A DNA stretch of 64,000 bases from CAZIVO01 sp964542765 (GCA_964542765.1 CAZIVO010000004.1:1-64000); one strand, 5' to 3'. Shown: positions 36,557-46,659, counted from the first letter of the stretch. Notes: a model not told the origin generated them from the letters alone. Numbers and translations are program-made.

Positions 36557-36722
36557 GCCTCTGGCTCGGTGCCCAGCTTCGACGAAGTTGCCACTCGGAT
36601 CGTCGACAGCTTCGCATCGAAACCCGGCCACCCCTGTCAAGATGCCGCAAATCAACCCGTACACGACAACGCCCCGTGGCTATCAACCACGAGGCGTTCT
36701 CGTCCGCAACTAAGAGCGGCAG
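36557..36722. other. Gap between protease gene and tRNA-Asn
   Basis: 166 bases separating the plus-strand protease gene from the minus-strand tRNA. Apart from the hairpin at 36668-36698, nothing is recognised. Confidence 0.4.
36668..36698. terminator. Terminator-like hairpin downstream of tRNA-Asn and protease gene
   Basis: A 12-bp stem with a single mismatch (arms 36668-36679 and 36687-36698) and a CTATCAA loop. It sits 24 bases beyond the tRNA 3' end on the minus strand and about 110 bases after the protease stop on the plus strand. There is no T-run on either side, so factor-independent termination is uncertain. Confidence 0.45.
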
Positions 36723-36798
36723 TGGCTCCCCGAGCAAGACTCGAACTTGCGACCCACTGATTAACAGTCAGTTGCTCTACCAACTGAGCTATCGGGGA
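36723..36798 (-). tRNA. tRNA-Asn (anticodon GTT)
   Basis: A full 76-nt cloverleaf on the minus strand. The acceptor stem pairs TCCCCGA with TCGGGGA, the D-arm is GCTC AGTTGGTA GAGC, the anticodon arm is ACTGA CTGTTAA TCAGT with anticodon GTT at 36763-36765, and the T-arm is GCAAG TTCGAGT CTTGC. The 3' CCA is encoded (36723-36725) after discriminator G. Confidence 0.98.
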
Positions 36799-37037
36799 CT
36801 GCGCGAGAGGCATCCGCCCCTCGTCTGGGCGATGACTCTTACCTTCGGATCGGCACGGGATCAAGAGCAGCTTGAGAAGAACAATCCAGGGTCGGCGAAA
36901 GGCAGCTCTCACGCCACAGCCACATTCTATCGAACTCCGTCAGGGCATCGCAGAACTCTCACCTCGGGCTTACGCTTATATCATCGCCAATGGCCCTTCC
37001 TCGAAGCAGGTTCCTCCCACTTGAAACTGACCATCCC
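36799..37037. other. Divergent gap, tRNA-Asn versus prolyl oligopeptidase gene
   Basis: 239 bases that must carry the tRNA promoter (minus) and the peptidase promoter (plus). No convincing promoter or hairpin was found. The peptidase frame is open from 36990, but those codons precede the preferred start. Confidence 0.35.
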
Positions 37038-39152
37038 ATGAATACGAAGCTCGCATCCGCCATTCTCGGTCTCCTGGCGCTGGCTGCATCATGCTCCACT
37101 CGCGCTCCCTCAAACCAATCTCGGATCAAACTTCCCGACACTCGCCGAGGCACGGTTACCGATGATTACCACGGCACGAAGATTCACGACCCCTACCGCT
37201 GGCTGGAGGATCAGGACGGCGAGGACACGGCCAGCTGGGTCGAGGCCCAAAATCAGGTCACCCAAGCATTCCTGTCAGTTAACTCGAAACAGAATGTGCT
37301 GCGTGAGCGCCTGACCGAACTCTGGAACTATCCGAAGGCCGGCACCCCCAATCGGCACGGCAAGTGGTGGGTGCAATTCAAAAATGATGGTCTGCAGAAC
37401 CAATCCGTGCTGTACCGCGGCACGAGCGTCGACAACATCGAAGACATCCTCCTTGATCCCAACAAGCTCTCCGAAGACGGCACCGTCGCCTTGGGTGGTC
37501 TGAAATTCAGCGCCAACGGCACTCAACTCGCATTCTCGATCTCTCGCAGCGGTAGCGACTGGCGGGAGTGGCGTGTGCTCGATGTCGCCAGCGGCAAGGA
37601 ACTCAAAGATGTCGTACGTTGGTCGAAGTTCAGCAGCGTAGCGTGGAGCAAGGATGGCGAGGGCTTCTTCTACCAGCGCTACCCCGAGCCCAAGGAAGGC
37701 GAGACCTACGAGGCCATCAACCTGACGCCCCGTCTTTGCTACCACGAGATCGGCACAAAACAGACCCGGGACAGGGTCATCTTCGAGAACCCGGACCAGC
37801 CCAAGTGGGGCTACCACCCGACCGTGACCGAGGATGGCTCCTTCCTGATGATCCATGTCTTCGAGGGCACCGACAGCCGTAATCGCGTGGCCTATCGATC
37901 ACTACCCGATGGCCAGGTCCGAATGCTCCTCGGCGACTTCGACGCCAGCTACTCCTTCCTGGGCAACGACGGCGGCAAGTTCTACTTCGAAACGAACAAG
38001 GATGCCCCGCGCGGACGTGTTGTCGCCATCGACAACGAGGCACCGAACAAATGGCAGGAACTGATCCCCGAATCAAACGAAACTCTCCATTCGATCTCTC
38101 TGATCGCCGACCGCTTCGTTGCGATCTACCTCGAAGATGCTCACCACATCGTTCGCATCCATGGGATCGACGGGAAGTTCGAAAAGCAACTTAGGCTGCC
38201 CGCACTCGGCGCCGTCAACATCGGCGGTCGTCGTGGGGATCGGGTCATGCACTTCTCCTTCAACTCATTCACTCACCCACCACAGATCCTCCGCTACGAC
38301 TTCGACAGCGGGGAGTTGACGACTTTCTGGGCACCGGACGTCGCCTTCGATCCCAGCGATTACCAAACGCGCCAGGTCTTCTACCAGAGTCGCGACGGTT
38401 CACGAATCCCGATGTTCATCGTCCACCGCAAGGGACTCCATCTGGACGGCAGCCACCCGACCTACCTCTACGGCTACGGCGGATTCAACATCTCCCTGAC
38501 ACCCCGCTTCCAGATCGCGCGGATCGCCTGGCTCGAACTCGGCGGAGTATATGCTCAGGCCATTCTGCGCGGTGGCGGCGAATACGGAGAAGAATGGCAC
38601 AGAGCCGGCATGCTCAAGAACAAGCAGAATGTTTTCGATGACTTCAAAGCGGCAGCGCACTACCTCATCCGCAATGACTACACCCGCCCCGACAAGCTGG
38701 CGATCGGCGGCGGCAGCAACGGTGGCCTGCTGGTCGGAGCCTGCCTTACTCAGTGGCCCGAACTCTTCGGCGCTGCCGTGCCCGAAGTCGGGGTCATGGA
38801 CATGCTCCGCTACCACAAGTTCACGATCGGTTGGGCTTGGGCATCCGAATACGGCAGCAGTGATGACCCCGAGATGTTCAAGGTGCTCCACGGTTATTCA
38901 CCACTGCACAACATCCGCGAAGGCCTCGCCTATCCACCGACCATGGTGATGACCGGCGACCATGACGACCGTGTTCTGCCCGGCCACAGCTATAAATTTG
39001 CCGCCACCCTGCAACGGGCACAGGGCAGCCAAGCACCCATCCTGCTGCGGATCGACACCAAATCCGGGCATGGCAGAGGTAAGCCAACGAGCAAGCAGAT
39101 CGCGGCAGCAGCAGACCGCTGGGCCTTCCTGGACAAGGTTCTGAGCCGGTAG
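37038..39152 (+). CDS. Prolyl oligopeptidase family lipoprotein (S9A)
   Basis: 704 residues from ATG 37038; the upstream ATG at 36990 would block the signal peptide. The signal sequence ends with LLALAASC, a lipobox, so the mature protein is probably lipid-anchored. It begins with the S9A signature VTDDYHGTKIHDPYRWLEDQD, then a seven-bladed propeller (to about residue 430) and the alpha/beta hydrolase domain. The catalytic residues are Ser560 in GGGSNGGLL, the Asp in GDHDDRV (about 641-644) and His678 in SGHGRG. It cleaves short peptides after proline. The length matches the family (about 700). Confidence 0.93.
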   Translation: MNTKLASAILGLLALAASCSTRAPSNQSRIKLPDTRRGTVTDDYHGTKIHDPYRWLEDQDGEDTASWVEAQNQVTQAFLSVNSKQNVLRERLTELWNYPKAGTPNRHGKWWVQFKNDGLQNQSVLYRGTSVDNIEDILLDPNKLSEDGTVALGGLKFSANGTQLAFSISRSGSDWREWRVLDVASGKELKDVVRWSKFSSVAWSKDGEGFFYQRYPEPKEGETYEAINLTPRLCYHEIGTKQTRDRVIFENPDQPKWGYHPTVTEDGSFLMIHVFEGTDSRNRVAYRSLPDGQVRMLLGDFDASYSFLGNDGGKFYFETNKDAPRGRVVAIDNEAPNKWQELIPESNETLHSISLIADRFVAIYLEDAHHIVRIHGIDGKFEKQLRLPALGAVNIGGRRGDRVMHFSFNSFTHPPQILRYDFDSGELTTFWAPDVAFDPSDYQTRQVFYQSRDGSRIPMFIVHRKGLHLDGSHPTYLYGYGGFNISLTPRFQIARIAWLELGGVYAQAILRGGGEYGEEWHRAGMLKNKQNVFDDFKAAAHYLIRNDYTRPDKLAIGGGSNGGLLVGACLTQWPELFGAAVPEVGVMDMLRYHKFTIGWAWASEYGSSDDPEMFKVLHGYSPLHNIREGLAYPPTMVMTGDHDDRVLPGHSYKFAATLQRAQGSQAPILLRIDTKSGHGRGKPTSKQIAAAADRWAFLDKVLSR

Positions 39153-39266
39153 CCGCAACGAACCAAAGTTCGAGCGGACAAATTCCGGGAACCTGTGGAA
39201 ACGGATCTCGTTTGAGTGGTGCACGAGCCGATGGAGGTTCGCTGCAAGACCACGAGAAATCCAAAC

Positions 39267-41543
39267 ATGACCTCAAAACCAGTGTTCGCCGCCTTCTTTC
39301 CCGCTCTGATCCTGGCTCTCGGCGCCAGCGCTCAGGGCCGCATTAACAATCTCCGCCCACAAGGACGGATAGCCCCACAGGTCCAACTGACCGACCTCGC
39401 CGTCAAGACGACCATCGTCGACGGCACGGCAACGACCCAATTGCGGCAAATATACCGCAACAACGGTAATCAGATTGGCGAAGGCACATGGGTCCTGCCA
39501 CTGCCACCCGGGGCCCTGGCAGATCGCTTCACCATGACGGTCAACGGCAAGGAAATGGCCGGTGAAGTCCTCGACGCCGGTGAAGCACGGAACATCTACG
39601 AAGAGATCGTCCGCCGGCAACAAGATCCAGGGCTGCTGGAATACATGGGACACGGTTGCCTGCGCGCGCGGATCTTTCCGATTCCAGCACGCGGCGAGAT
39701 CACTGTTCTCGTTCGCTTTCGACAGCTTCTCCATGCAACCGCAGGTCTCCACGAGTGGAGTTTCCCACTCCGCGCTGCCAGCATGGCACGCACCAGCACC
39801 GCGAAGATCAGTCTCGACCTGACCATCTCCTCGAAAAAAGCCATCAAGGCCATCTACTCACCACTCGCCGGTGTCGATATCCAGGCCAAGGGCGACCACG
39901 AAGCCAGGGTCTCGTTCGAGTCGCAGGCGGGCCAGATGCCCGAACGCGATTTGCGCGTGATGTACGGCCTCTCCGATCAGGAGTTCGGCCTCAACCTGCT
40001 GACCTATCGCAAGAAGGGCGATCCGGGTTTCTTCATGATGCTCCTCGCCCCCAAGCAGGAATGGAAAGAACCCGAAAACACGCAAAAGATCATCCACTTC
40101 GTGCTCGACACCTCGGGCTCGATGGCGGGCAAGAAAATCGATCAGGCGAGAGGCGCGCTGAGCTTCTTCCTGAAGTCCCTGAAGCCGCACGACCTCTTCA
40201 ATGTCGTGCCCTTCTCCACCGAGGCGCGGCCTTTCTTCCCTGCTCCGGTGGCAGCCAGTGCCGAGAACCGCAAAAAAGCCATGTCCAAGGCCGCCGAACT
40301 CGTAGCACGGGGCGGCACCAATATCGAGGACGGGCTGCGCTCCGCCCTGTGCACGGATTCTCCGTCCGCAAGCAATGGCGCCTCACAAATGCCCATCACG
40401 GTCTTCCTCACCGATGGGTTGCCATCCGTCGGCACCACCGACACCGACCAGCTGATCACGCTGGTCAAGAAATTCAACAAGCACGGGGCGCGCATCTTCG
40501 TCTTCGGAGTCGGCCATGACGTCAATACCAAACTGCTCGACAGGATTGCCGAGGATGCCGGTGGCGACAGGGACTATGTCCGCGAAAACGAGAATATCGA
40601 GGTCAAGACGGGTGCGCTCTTCACCAAGCTGAGCCACCCGGTCATGACCGACTTGCAGATCGCTTGCAAGGTGATCGACAACTTCGACACCTTCCCCAAG
40701 CGAACACCCGACCTTTTCAAGGGCGGCCGCCTGGTCGTGATCGGCCGCTACCGCAACTCCGGCAATGCGGCAATCCACCTGAAAGGCTGCGTCGATGGCA
40801 GCGACAAGGAGTTCATCTTCGAAGGCACTTTCCCCGAAGACTCCACCGAGCATGACTTCCTGCCGGTCCTGTGGGCTGAGAGAAAGATCGGGGTCATACT
40901 CGAGGCCATCCGCCTGCACGGCCGCAAGCAGGAGCTGGTCGACGAAGTCACTCGGCTGGGCAAGGAATACGGCATCGTCACACCCTTCACCTCCCATCTC
41001 GTGCTGGAGGAAGGCATGCGAGTCGCGCAAGATCGCGAAGTCTGGAAGGGCGGGAAAAGACGTCCCGAGATCTTCTTGGGGACTGACACGATCCGCGTGG
41101 AAAAGGAACTCGGGCGTGCTGGCGCCGATCCTTCAGGTGGCCTCACCGAAATAGCCGAAAAAGCCAAGGAGCAAGCCGATGCCTCCCGCAGGACGCTCTC
41201 CGGCCTTGGCAGTGTTCAAACCGGCCGCCAATCCGTCGCTCAGAGCCAATCGCTCAAGGCGCTCAAGAGGGGGAGAGCTCCCACGGCCGAAATCAATGAT
41301 GTCTCCGAGAGCGCCGGCAACCTGCTGCGGCGACGCATCAAGGACCACACCTTCTACCTCGCCGGCGGCGTCTGGGTGGATTCGCAATACACCGCCAAGA
41401 TGAAGTCCAAGGTGAAGAAGGTGAAGGCCTTCTCGAAGGAATACTTCGAACTGCTCAAGCAACAGCCGGAGATCGTGCCCTTCCTGGCCTTCAGCACTCG
41501 CATCGTCATCGTCACCACCAAGGGCGTGATCGAGATCGTGTGA
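39267..41543 (+). CDS. Secreted VIT and von Willebrand A domain protein
   Basis: 758 residues from ATG 39267, which starts a signal peptide (FAAFFPALILALGASAQ). A VIT domain covers residues of about 30-150 (DGTATTQLRQIYRNNG, GTWVLPLPPGALADRFTM, ARNIYEEIVRRQQDPGLLEY). A vWA domain covers 270-450 with an intact MIDAS: Asp281 in DTSGSMAGKK, then FSTEARPF and FLTDGLPSVG. The layout matches inter-alpha-trypsin inhibitor heavy-chain-like bacterial proteins, which are thought to mediate metal-dependent adhesion. A long, partly helical C-terminal part follows, rich in Lys, Gln and Ser. It is convergent with truD, 16 bases away. No protease gene accompanies it. Confidence 0.9.
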   Translation: MTSKPVFAAFFPALILALGASAQGRINNLRPQGRIAPQVQLTDLAVKTTIVDGTATTQLRQIYRNNGNQIGEGTWVLPLPPGALADRFTMTVNGKEMAGEVLDAGEARNIYEEIVRRQQDPGLLEYMGHGCLRARIFPIPARGEITVLVRFRQLLHATAGLHEWSFPLRAASMARTSTAKISLDLTISSKKAIKAIYSPLAGVDIQAKGDHEARVSFESQAGQMPERDLRVMYGLSDQEFGLNLLTYRKKGDPGFFMMLLAPKQEWKEPENTQKIIHFVLDTSGSMAGKKIDQARGALSFFLKSLKPHDLFNVVPFSTEARPFFPAPVAASAENRKKAMSKAAELVARGGTNIEDGLRSALCTDSPSASNGASQMPITVFLTDGLPSVGTTDTDQLITLVKKFNKHGARIFVFGVGHDVNTKLLDRIAEDAGGDRDYVRENENIEVKTGALFTKLSHPVMTDLQIACKVIDNFDTFPKRTPDLFKGGRLVVIGRYRNSGNAAIHLKGCVDGSDKEFIFEGTFPEDSTEHDFLPVLWAERKIGVILEAIRLHGRKQELVDEVTRLGKEYGIVTPFTSHLVLEEGMRVAQDREVWKGGKRRPEIFLGTDTIRVEKELGRAGADPSGGLTEIAEKAKEQADASRRTLSGLGSVQTGRQSVAQSQSLKALKRGRAPTAEINDVSESAGNLLRRRIKDHTFYLAGGVWVDSQYTAKMKSKVKKVKAFSKEYFELLKQQPEIVPFLAFSTRIVIVTTKGVIEIV

Positions 41544-41559
41544 GCAGGGCTCTCCTGCC

Positions 41560-42603
41560 CTATTCGAACCAGGGAGTTGCCTCGAGCAACTCCCTGAGAA
41601 CCGAGGTCGCATAAGACCCTCGCGGCAACTCAAAGGTCACACGCAACCCTTCCGGCTCGGCGTTGGCCTTCGGATCTCTCACCGGCACCCGGAGAGGCCG
41701 CCGAGCCCCCGGATGAGTGCCGTGCGGCATGCGAGCGAAGATCTCCGGTTCAATCTCGCATTCTTTCATCACACGTTCCTCGATCTCGGCCACCATCCCC
41801 TGGGGACGCAACAGCTTCGGTCCCGGCAAAGGCCCTGACGGCGAGATCTCGAAGGAGTCACAACGGATCTGCTCGCTGACAAGGTCCTCGACGAGAAAGG
41901 ATGCGCCATTCCGATGCAACCAGGCGACATCTCCATCGAGAAGAGATCCGAGCGTCTCGATCCGTGCATTCACCACCCTGTTGAAAACCTCGCTCTGCAC
42001 CGCCGATATAATCAGATTCAGCAACCGCCTGGGCATCCTGCCTGCAGCCTTGCGCGGATTACCCTCAAGGATCTTACGTCCCTTTTCGAGATTCGAACCC
42101 CGCTTGCCAAACCGCTGTTCACCGAAGTGATTGGGAACTCCTCGACGCGCCATGTCTTGCAGATTTTCCTTTGCCGCAGTGGCATGCTCCGAACCCACTC
42201 CGTCGATCAGGATCGAGAAACGATTCCCTCGAAGATGCCCCATCTTGATCTTGTTACGGTGGCGCGAGACCTCGCGAACACGCAACCCCTCGATCTCGAG
42301 ATTCTCGCACTCTTGCGGGTCGACGCCATCGATCGAGATCCATTGACGTGCCACGGCCTGAGCATCCTTGAGCCCCGCATAGCCAAAGTCTCGCTGCCGC
42401 CGTCCCAGCACTCCCGCCAGACGCGAAACCGCCTCCATGGTGGGGATCCCTTCCTTCTCGATCAAGAGATAGGTGTGCGTCCCCTCCCCCGAAGGTTGAT
42501 ACAGCGGGATCTCTTCGACGAAAAAATCACGGGAGCGCAGCTTGTAGCGGCCGGGAATAGGTGCTGCTGGGCCACCCCGCTGCAGCGGTCTGGTCGGTTT
42601 CAA
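41560..42603 (-). CDS. truD: tRNA pseudouridine(13) synthase TruD
   Basis: 347 residues, the normal length. The family signatures are clear: FGYAGLKDAQAVARQW with the catalytic Asp in GLKDA, KMGHLRGNRFSILIDGV, and GVPNHFGEQRFGKRGSN. The C-terminal region ends FELPRGSYATSVLRELLE, as in TruD. It isomerises U13 of tRNAs (Glu in E. coli) to pseudouridine. Its ATG overlaps the accD stop as ATGA, so it is the last gene of the gap-pgk-rpe-accD-truD run and is translated with accD. Confidence 0.96.
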   Translation of the reverse strand: MKPTRPLQRGGPAAPIPGRYKLRSRDFFVEEIPLYQPSGEGTHTYLLIEKEGIPTMEAVSRLAGVLGRRQRDFGYAGLKDAQAVARQWISIDGVDPQECENLEIEGLRVREVSRHRNKIKMGHLRGNRFSILIDGVGSEHATAAKENLQDMARRGVPNHFGEQRFGKRGSNLEKGRKILEGNPRKAAGRMPRRLLNLIISAVQSEVFNRVVNARIETLGSLLDGDVAWLHRNGASFLVEDLVSEQIRCDSFEISPSGPLPGPKLLRPQGMVAEIEERVMKECEIEPEIFARMPHGTHPGARRPLRVPVRDPKANAEPEGLRVTFELPRGSYATSVLRELLEATPWFE

Positions 42604-43565
42604 GTCTGTTCCCGCTTCTTCGCACGCTTGCCGGTTGCCTTCGGCTTTGCCTGCCCCACGTTCGCAACCTCTGCTGCCCCTTCGGTCGAAGATGCCGCCG
42701 CCTTCTCTTCACCGTTCTTGGAGCCCCCATAAGCCGCGGGCGCATCCGCTCCCGTTGCATAGGCGACCAGACGGGCCAGTTCATCGCGCATCTTGTCGCG
42801 CGGAACAAGGCGGTCGATCTGCCCTTTCTCCAGCAAGAACTCTGCCCGCTGGAAACCCTTGGGCAACTCTTTCTTGATCGTGGTCGAAATCACACGTGGC
42901 CCTGCAAAGCCAATCAATGCGCCAGGCTCGGCCAGCAACACATCACAGACAGAGGCAAAGCTCGCAGTAACTCCACCGGTGGTCGGATGAGCCATGACAC
43001 AAATCGAGAATCCACCGGCAGCTCCCAGCCGAGAGATCGTGGCGCAGGTCTTGGCCATCTGCATCAAGGACAAGGGGCCTTCATGCATGCGAGCACCCCC
43101 AGAACATGAGAAGATCAACAGCGGGCAGCCCTTCTCCATCGCGAGTTCTGCAGCCCGAGCAATCTTCTCGCCAACCACAACACCCATCGACCCCCCCATG
43201 AACTTGAAGTTCATGACAGCGATGACGGCATCGAATCCCTTGATCGTGCAGGTGCCGACAATGGCAGCGTCCTTCTCCCCCGTCTTTTCTTGCGTCTTCT
43301 CCAGTTTCTGGCCGTAAGGCTCACGATCGACGAAGCCCAGCCGATCCTCCGCATACAGATCAACATAGAACTCTTCGAAGCTGCCCTCATCCACGGTCAA
43401 CGCGATCCGATCGCGACCTGGCAGCGTGAAGTGATAGCCACAAGAACCACAAACCCGGTGCTTGGCCTCGAATTCCTTGCGGAACAGCATCGTTCCGCAG
43501 CTTTCGCACTTGATCCATAGCCCACCGGGTATGTCCTTCTTCTTGCCAAATCGTGTCCAGGCCAT
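42600..43565 (-). CDS. accD: Acetyl-CoA carboxylase carboxyltransferase subunit beta
   Basis: 321 residues. The N-terminal four-Cys zinc ribbon is intact: Cys20 and Cys23 (CESC), Cys39 and Cys42 (CGSC). The carboxyltransferase core follows: VAVMNFKFMGGSMGSVVGEK-type stretch (here NFKFMGGSMGVVVGEK), LLIFSCSGGARMHEG, ISVMAHPTTGG-type (here ICVMAHPTTGGV) and GFAGPRVI. With AccA it transfers carboxyl from biotin to acetyl-CoA to start fatty acid synthesis. An Ala/Lys-rich tail of about 45 residues extends beyond the usual end. It overlaps truD by four bases; the rpe gene is 78 bases upstream. Confidence 0.97.
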   Translation of the reverse strand: MAWTRFGKKKDIPGGLWIKCESCGTMLFRKEFEAKHRVCGSCGYHFTLPGRDRIALTVDEGSFEEFYVDLYAEDRLGFVDREPYGQKLEKTQEKTGEKDAAIVGTCTIKGFDAVIAVMNFKFMGGSMGVVVGEKIARAAELAMEKGCPLLIFSCSGGARMHEGPLSLMQMAKTCATISRLGAAGGFSICVMAHPTTGGVTASFASVCDVLLAEPGALIGFAGPRVISTTIKKELPKGFQRAEFLLEKGQIDRLVPRDKMRDELARLVAYATGADAPAAYGGSKNGEEKAAASSTEGAAEVANVGQAKPKATGKRAKKREQT

Positions 43566-43643
43566 GGGATCTTCAAATGCTCCGAGAATCGGTCAGCAGA
43601 GAATACAGGGTCGGGGACGAGGAATCCGCCCCCCGTCGCAACT

Positions 43644-44315
43644 TCATCCTGGCCGGCTCTTTGTAGCTGTTTCACGAAGATCTGTGATCCGCTGTCCAAC
43701 GTCCTCAGCGCCAAAAACCGCGGTTCCAGCCACAAATGCGTTGGTGCCGACCTCGGCGCAAGCAGCAATGTTCTCGGGTCCGATGCCACCATCCATCTCG
43801 ATCTCACCCGTGAAGCCGAGTTCGTCGCGGATGACCCGCACATGGTCGAGCACCTCGGGCATGAACTTCTGTCCGCCAAAACCAGGGAAGACGCTCATCA
43901 CCAGCACCATGTCCAGACAGGGCAAGAAAGGCGACAGGTCATGGGGATTTCCATCTGGATTCATCGCCATGGCAACCTTCCGACCACGACTCTTGACCTT
44001 GTCAATGAGCTTCATCGGATCGATCTTTTCGACGATCTCGAGATGGAAAGTGAAAACATCAGCCCCCGCATCCAGGAACGAATCTGCGTGGCTGAGCGGA
44101 TCCTCGATCATCAGGTGGACATCGAGCGGTGTCGTGGCCACCTCCTTGATCTTGGCAACAACGGGCGGCCCAATTGTAATGTTCGGAACGAAGTGGCCAT
44201 CCATGACGTCAACATGGAGCCAATCGGCGCCGCAAGATTCAACCTTCGCGACCTCCTCGGCGATGCGTGAGAAGTCACATGACAGCAAGGACGGAGCAAT
44301 ACGAATCGGATGCAT
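43644..44315 (-). CDS. rpe: Ribulose-phosphate 3-epimerase
   Basis: 223 residues, full length. Family blocks are all visible: IRIAPSLLSCDF, WLHVDVMDGHFVPNITIGP, LDVHLMIEDP, VLVMSVFPGFGGQKFMPEVL, and IEMDGGIGPENIAACAEVGTNAFVAGTAVFG. Metal ligands His and Asp lie in HVDVMDGHF, VHLMI and MDGGI. It interconverts ribulose-5-phosphate and xylulose-5-phosphate in the pentose phosphate pathway. It lies 65 bases downstream of pgk and upstream of accD on the same strand. Confidence 0.97.
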   Translation of the reverse strand: MHPIRIAPSLLSCDFSRIAEEVAKVESCGADWLHVDVMDGHFVPNITIGPPVVAKIKEVATTPLDVHLMIEDPLSHADSFLDAGADVFTFHLEIVEKIDPMKLIDKVKSRGRKVAMAMNPDGNPHDLSPFLPCLDMVLVMSVFPGFGGQKFMPEVLDHVRVIRDELGFTGEIEMDGGIGPENIAACAEVGTNAFVAGTAVFGAEDVGQRITDLRETATKSRPG

Positions 44316-44380
44316 TCCAGATCACCTGAGACTTGAGTACTACTGATCATGGCCATGGCACATGCCGGGCCATCACAAGA

Positions 44381-45568
44381 TCAGCCTGTGAGCGTATCTT
44401 CGAGCGCCGCGATTCCAGGAAGTTTCTTGCCTTCGAGGAGTTCGAGGCTCGCGCCCCCACCGGTCGATACATGACTGATCTTGTCGGTCAGGCCCAGCAT
44501 CTCGACCGCCGCCACGGAATCGCCACCACCAACGACCGAAAAGGCCTCCGAATCAGCCACCGCCCGCGCCACAGCCTGCGTGCCGTGACGGAAGGCCTCC
44601 ATCTCAAAAACTCCCATCGGGCCATTCCAGATGATGGTATGCGCGGCTCTGATGGCATCCGCGAACCCCGCGGCTGAAGCCGGACCTATATCCAGCCCCA
44701 TCAGCCCATCGGGGATCGCTGGACCATGGATACTCGAGGTTGCATCGGCATGGAATTCGGCGGCACAGACATGATCTTCGGGCAAAGAAATCTCGACTCC
44801 TCGCTCTTGCGCACGCTCCCTGATCCGCGCCGCCTCATCCATGAGTTCCTCCTCACAACGCGAAGTGCCAGTGGGCACACCCGCCTGCCTGAGGAAGGTG
44901 TAAGCCATGGCTCCACCGATGATCAGCCCGTCGACTCGATCGAGAAGGTTGAGGATCACAGGCAACTTATCACTGACCTTGGCACCCCCCAGAATCGCGA
45001 TCAGCGGTCGCTCGCCCCCTTCGAGGACGGTACGGAAAGCCTCGATTTCACGCTCGAGCAGAAGACCCGCCGCCGAAGGCAAAAACTGAGGCACACCCGA
45101 AACACTCGCGTGAGCACGATGTGCCGTGCCGAAAGCGTCATTGACGTAGCAGTCACCCAGTTCCGCCAAGGCCCGTACAAAAGCCTCATCGCCATCCTGC
45201 TCCTCGGCATGAAACCTCAGATTTTCGAGCATCAGGCAGGTTCCTGGCGCAAGCGCCTGCGCTGCAGATCGCGCCGTCTCACCGACACATTCCGGCACAG
45301 CCTTCACCTCGACGCCCAGCAATTCCGCGAGCCGAGCCGCTACCGGACTCATCCGCATCGCTTCGACAACCCGCCCCTTGGGTCGTCCAAGGTGCGACAT
45401 CAGAATGGGCCGTCCACCGCGGTCCAGGATCTTCTGGATCGTCGGCAAAGCCGCCCGGATACGCGCATCCGAAGTAACCCTGCCGCGATCATCGAAAGGA
45501 ACATTGAAGTCAACCCTGACCAGAACTCGACTACCGCTCAAAGGTAGATCGTCGAGATTTCTCGCCAT
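44381..45568 (-). CDS. pgk: Phosphoglycerate kinase
   Basis: 395 residues, the normal length. The N-terminal substrate domain has VLVRVDFNVPFDDRG, LMSHLGRPKG and MLENLRFHAEE; the nucleotide domain has AILGGAKVSDKL, WNGPMGVFE and VVGGGDSVAAVE with STGGGASLELLEGK at the end. It makes ATP from 1,3-bisphosphoglycerate in glycolysis. It follows gap after 13 bases, the common gap-pgk order, and rpe follows. Confidence 0.98.
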   Translation of the reverse strand: MARNLDDLPLSGSRVLVRVDFNVPFDDRGRVTSDARIRAALPTIQKILDRGGRPILMSHLGRPKGRVVEAMRMSPVAARLAELLGVEVKAVPECVGETARSAAQALAPGTCLMLENLRFHAEEQDGDEAFVRALAELGDCYVNDAFGTAHRAHASVSGVPQFLPSAAGLLLEREIEAFRTVLEGGERPLIAILGGAKVSDKLPVILNLLDRVDGLIIGGAMAYTFLRQAGVPTGTSRCEEELMDEAARIRERAQERGVEISLPEDHVCAAEFHADATSSIHGPAIPDGLMGLDIGPASAAGFADAIRAAHTIIWNGPMGVFEMEAFRHGTQAVARAVADSEAFSVVGGGDSVAAVEMLGLTDKISHVSTGGGASLELLEGKKLPGIAALEDTLTG

Positions 45569-45581
45569 GCTATTGACCGAC

Positions 45582-46592
45582 TCAGGAACCGAGATCGTGT
45601 GCTTTTTGCATCAGATCCGCCACTCGATTGCTATATCCCCACTCGTTGTCGTACCAGCTCACGACCTTCGCCATGGCACCACCATCGCAAATCATCGTGC
45701 TCTGACCATCAATGACAGAACTGTGAGGGTCGCCGACGATGTCCGACGAAACAATAGGATCATCTGTGTAGAACAAGATCCCCTTCATGGGGCCCTCGGC
45801 AGCAGCCTTCAGGGCAAGGTTGATTTCCTCGACAGAGGCTTTCTTCGTCAAGTTAGCAGCCAGATCCACGACAGATCCGTCGGGAACTGGAACTCGTAAT
45901 GCAAAGCCATCCAGCTTGCCGTTCAGGTCAGGGATCACCTTACCAACCGCGCGCGCAGCACCCGTGGTCGTGGGAATGATATTGGATGCACCTGCGCGGG
46001 CCCTGCGCATGTCGGAGTGAACCATGTCCGCGATGCGCTGATCGTTCGTGAATGCATGTACGGTCGTCATCAGCCCTCTCTCTATACCGAAAGATTCGTG
46101 CAAAACCTTCGCCATCGGTGCCAGACAATTCGTGGTGCACGAGGCATTGGAGATGACCCGATGACCGGACTCCAGCATCTCATCATTGACGCCAAGGACA
46201 ATCATCGCATCGATATCACCCTTCGGAGGAACCGTCAAAAGAACCTTCTTCGCTCCGGCGTCGACATGCTTGAGACAAGCCTCTTGAGTCACAAACACGC
46301 CGGTTGACTCGACGACAAAATCAACTCCGAGATCTCCCCAGGGCAACTGCGCTGGATCACGCTCCCCTAAAATACGAACCGTCTTGCCGTCAATCTGGAT
46401 CTCTCCATCGCCAACTCCGACTGTCCCTGAATAACGTCCATGGACGGAGTCATATTTCAGCAAATGAGCCAACGAACTCGCCGGTGCAAGGTCGTTGATA
46501 GCAACAACTTCAAAATTCTCTCGCTGCTGCAGAACGCGACAAACCAGCCGCCCGATGCGCCCAAAACCATTGATCCCAATCCTGATCGCCAT
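45582..46592 (-). CDS. gap: Glyceraldehyde-3-phosphate dehydrogenase, type I
   Basis: 336 residues from ATG 46592, supported by an upstream AAAAGGAG about 10 bases away; the open frame further up to 46781 is not coding and overlaps tilS. The NAD site is [18 protein letters not shown], the catalytic Cys is in [12 protein letters not shown], and the C-terminus has the conserved [13 protein letters not shown]. The residue at the end of the second strand is Asn-Asp (VAINDLAP), typical of NAD-preferring glycolytic enzymes. It leads the operon gap-pgk-rpe-accD-truD and is divergent from tilS. Confidence 0.98.
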   Translation of the reverse strand: MAIRIGINGFGRIGRLVCRVLQQRENFEVVAINDLAPASSLAHLLKYDSVHGRYSGTVGVGDGEIQIDGKTVRILGERDPAQLPWGDLGVDFVVESTGVFVTQEACLKHVDAGAKKVLLTVPPKGDIDAMIVLGVNDEMLESGHRVISNASCTTNCLAPMAKVLHESFGIERGLMTTVHAFTNDQRIADMVHSDMRRARAGASNIIPTTTGAARAVGKVIPDLNGKLDGFALRVPVPDGSVVDLAANLTKKASVEEINLALKAAAEGPMKGILFYTDDPIVSSDIVGDPHSSVIDGQSTMICDGGAMAKVVSWYDNEWGYSNRVADLMQKAHDLGS

Positions 46593-46659
46593 GGCAAAGA
46601 AACTCCTTTTAAGTCCGAGGTCGTGCCGTGAAGGGGCGGGAACTATATATCGGAAGGGC

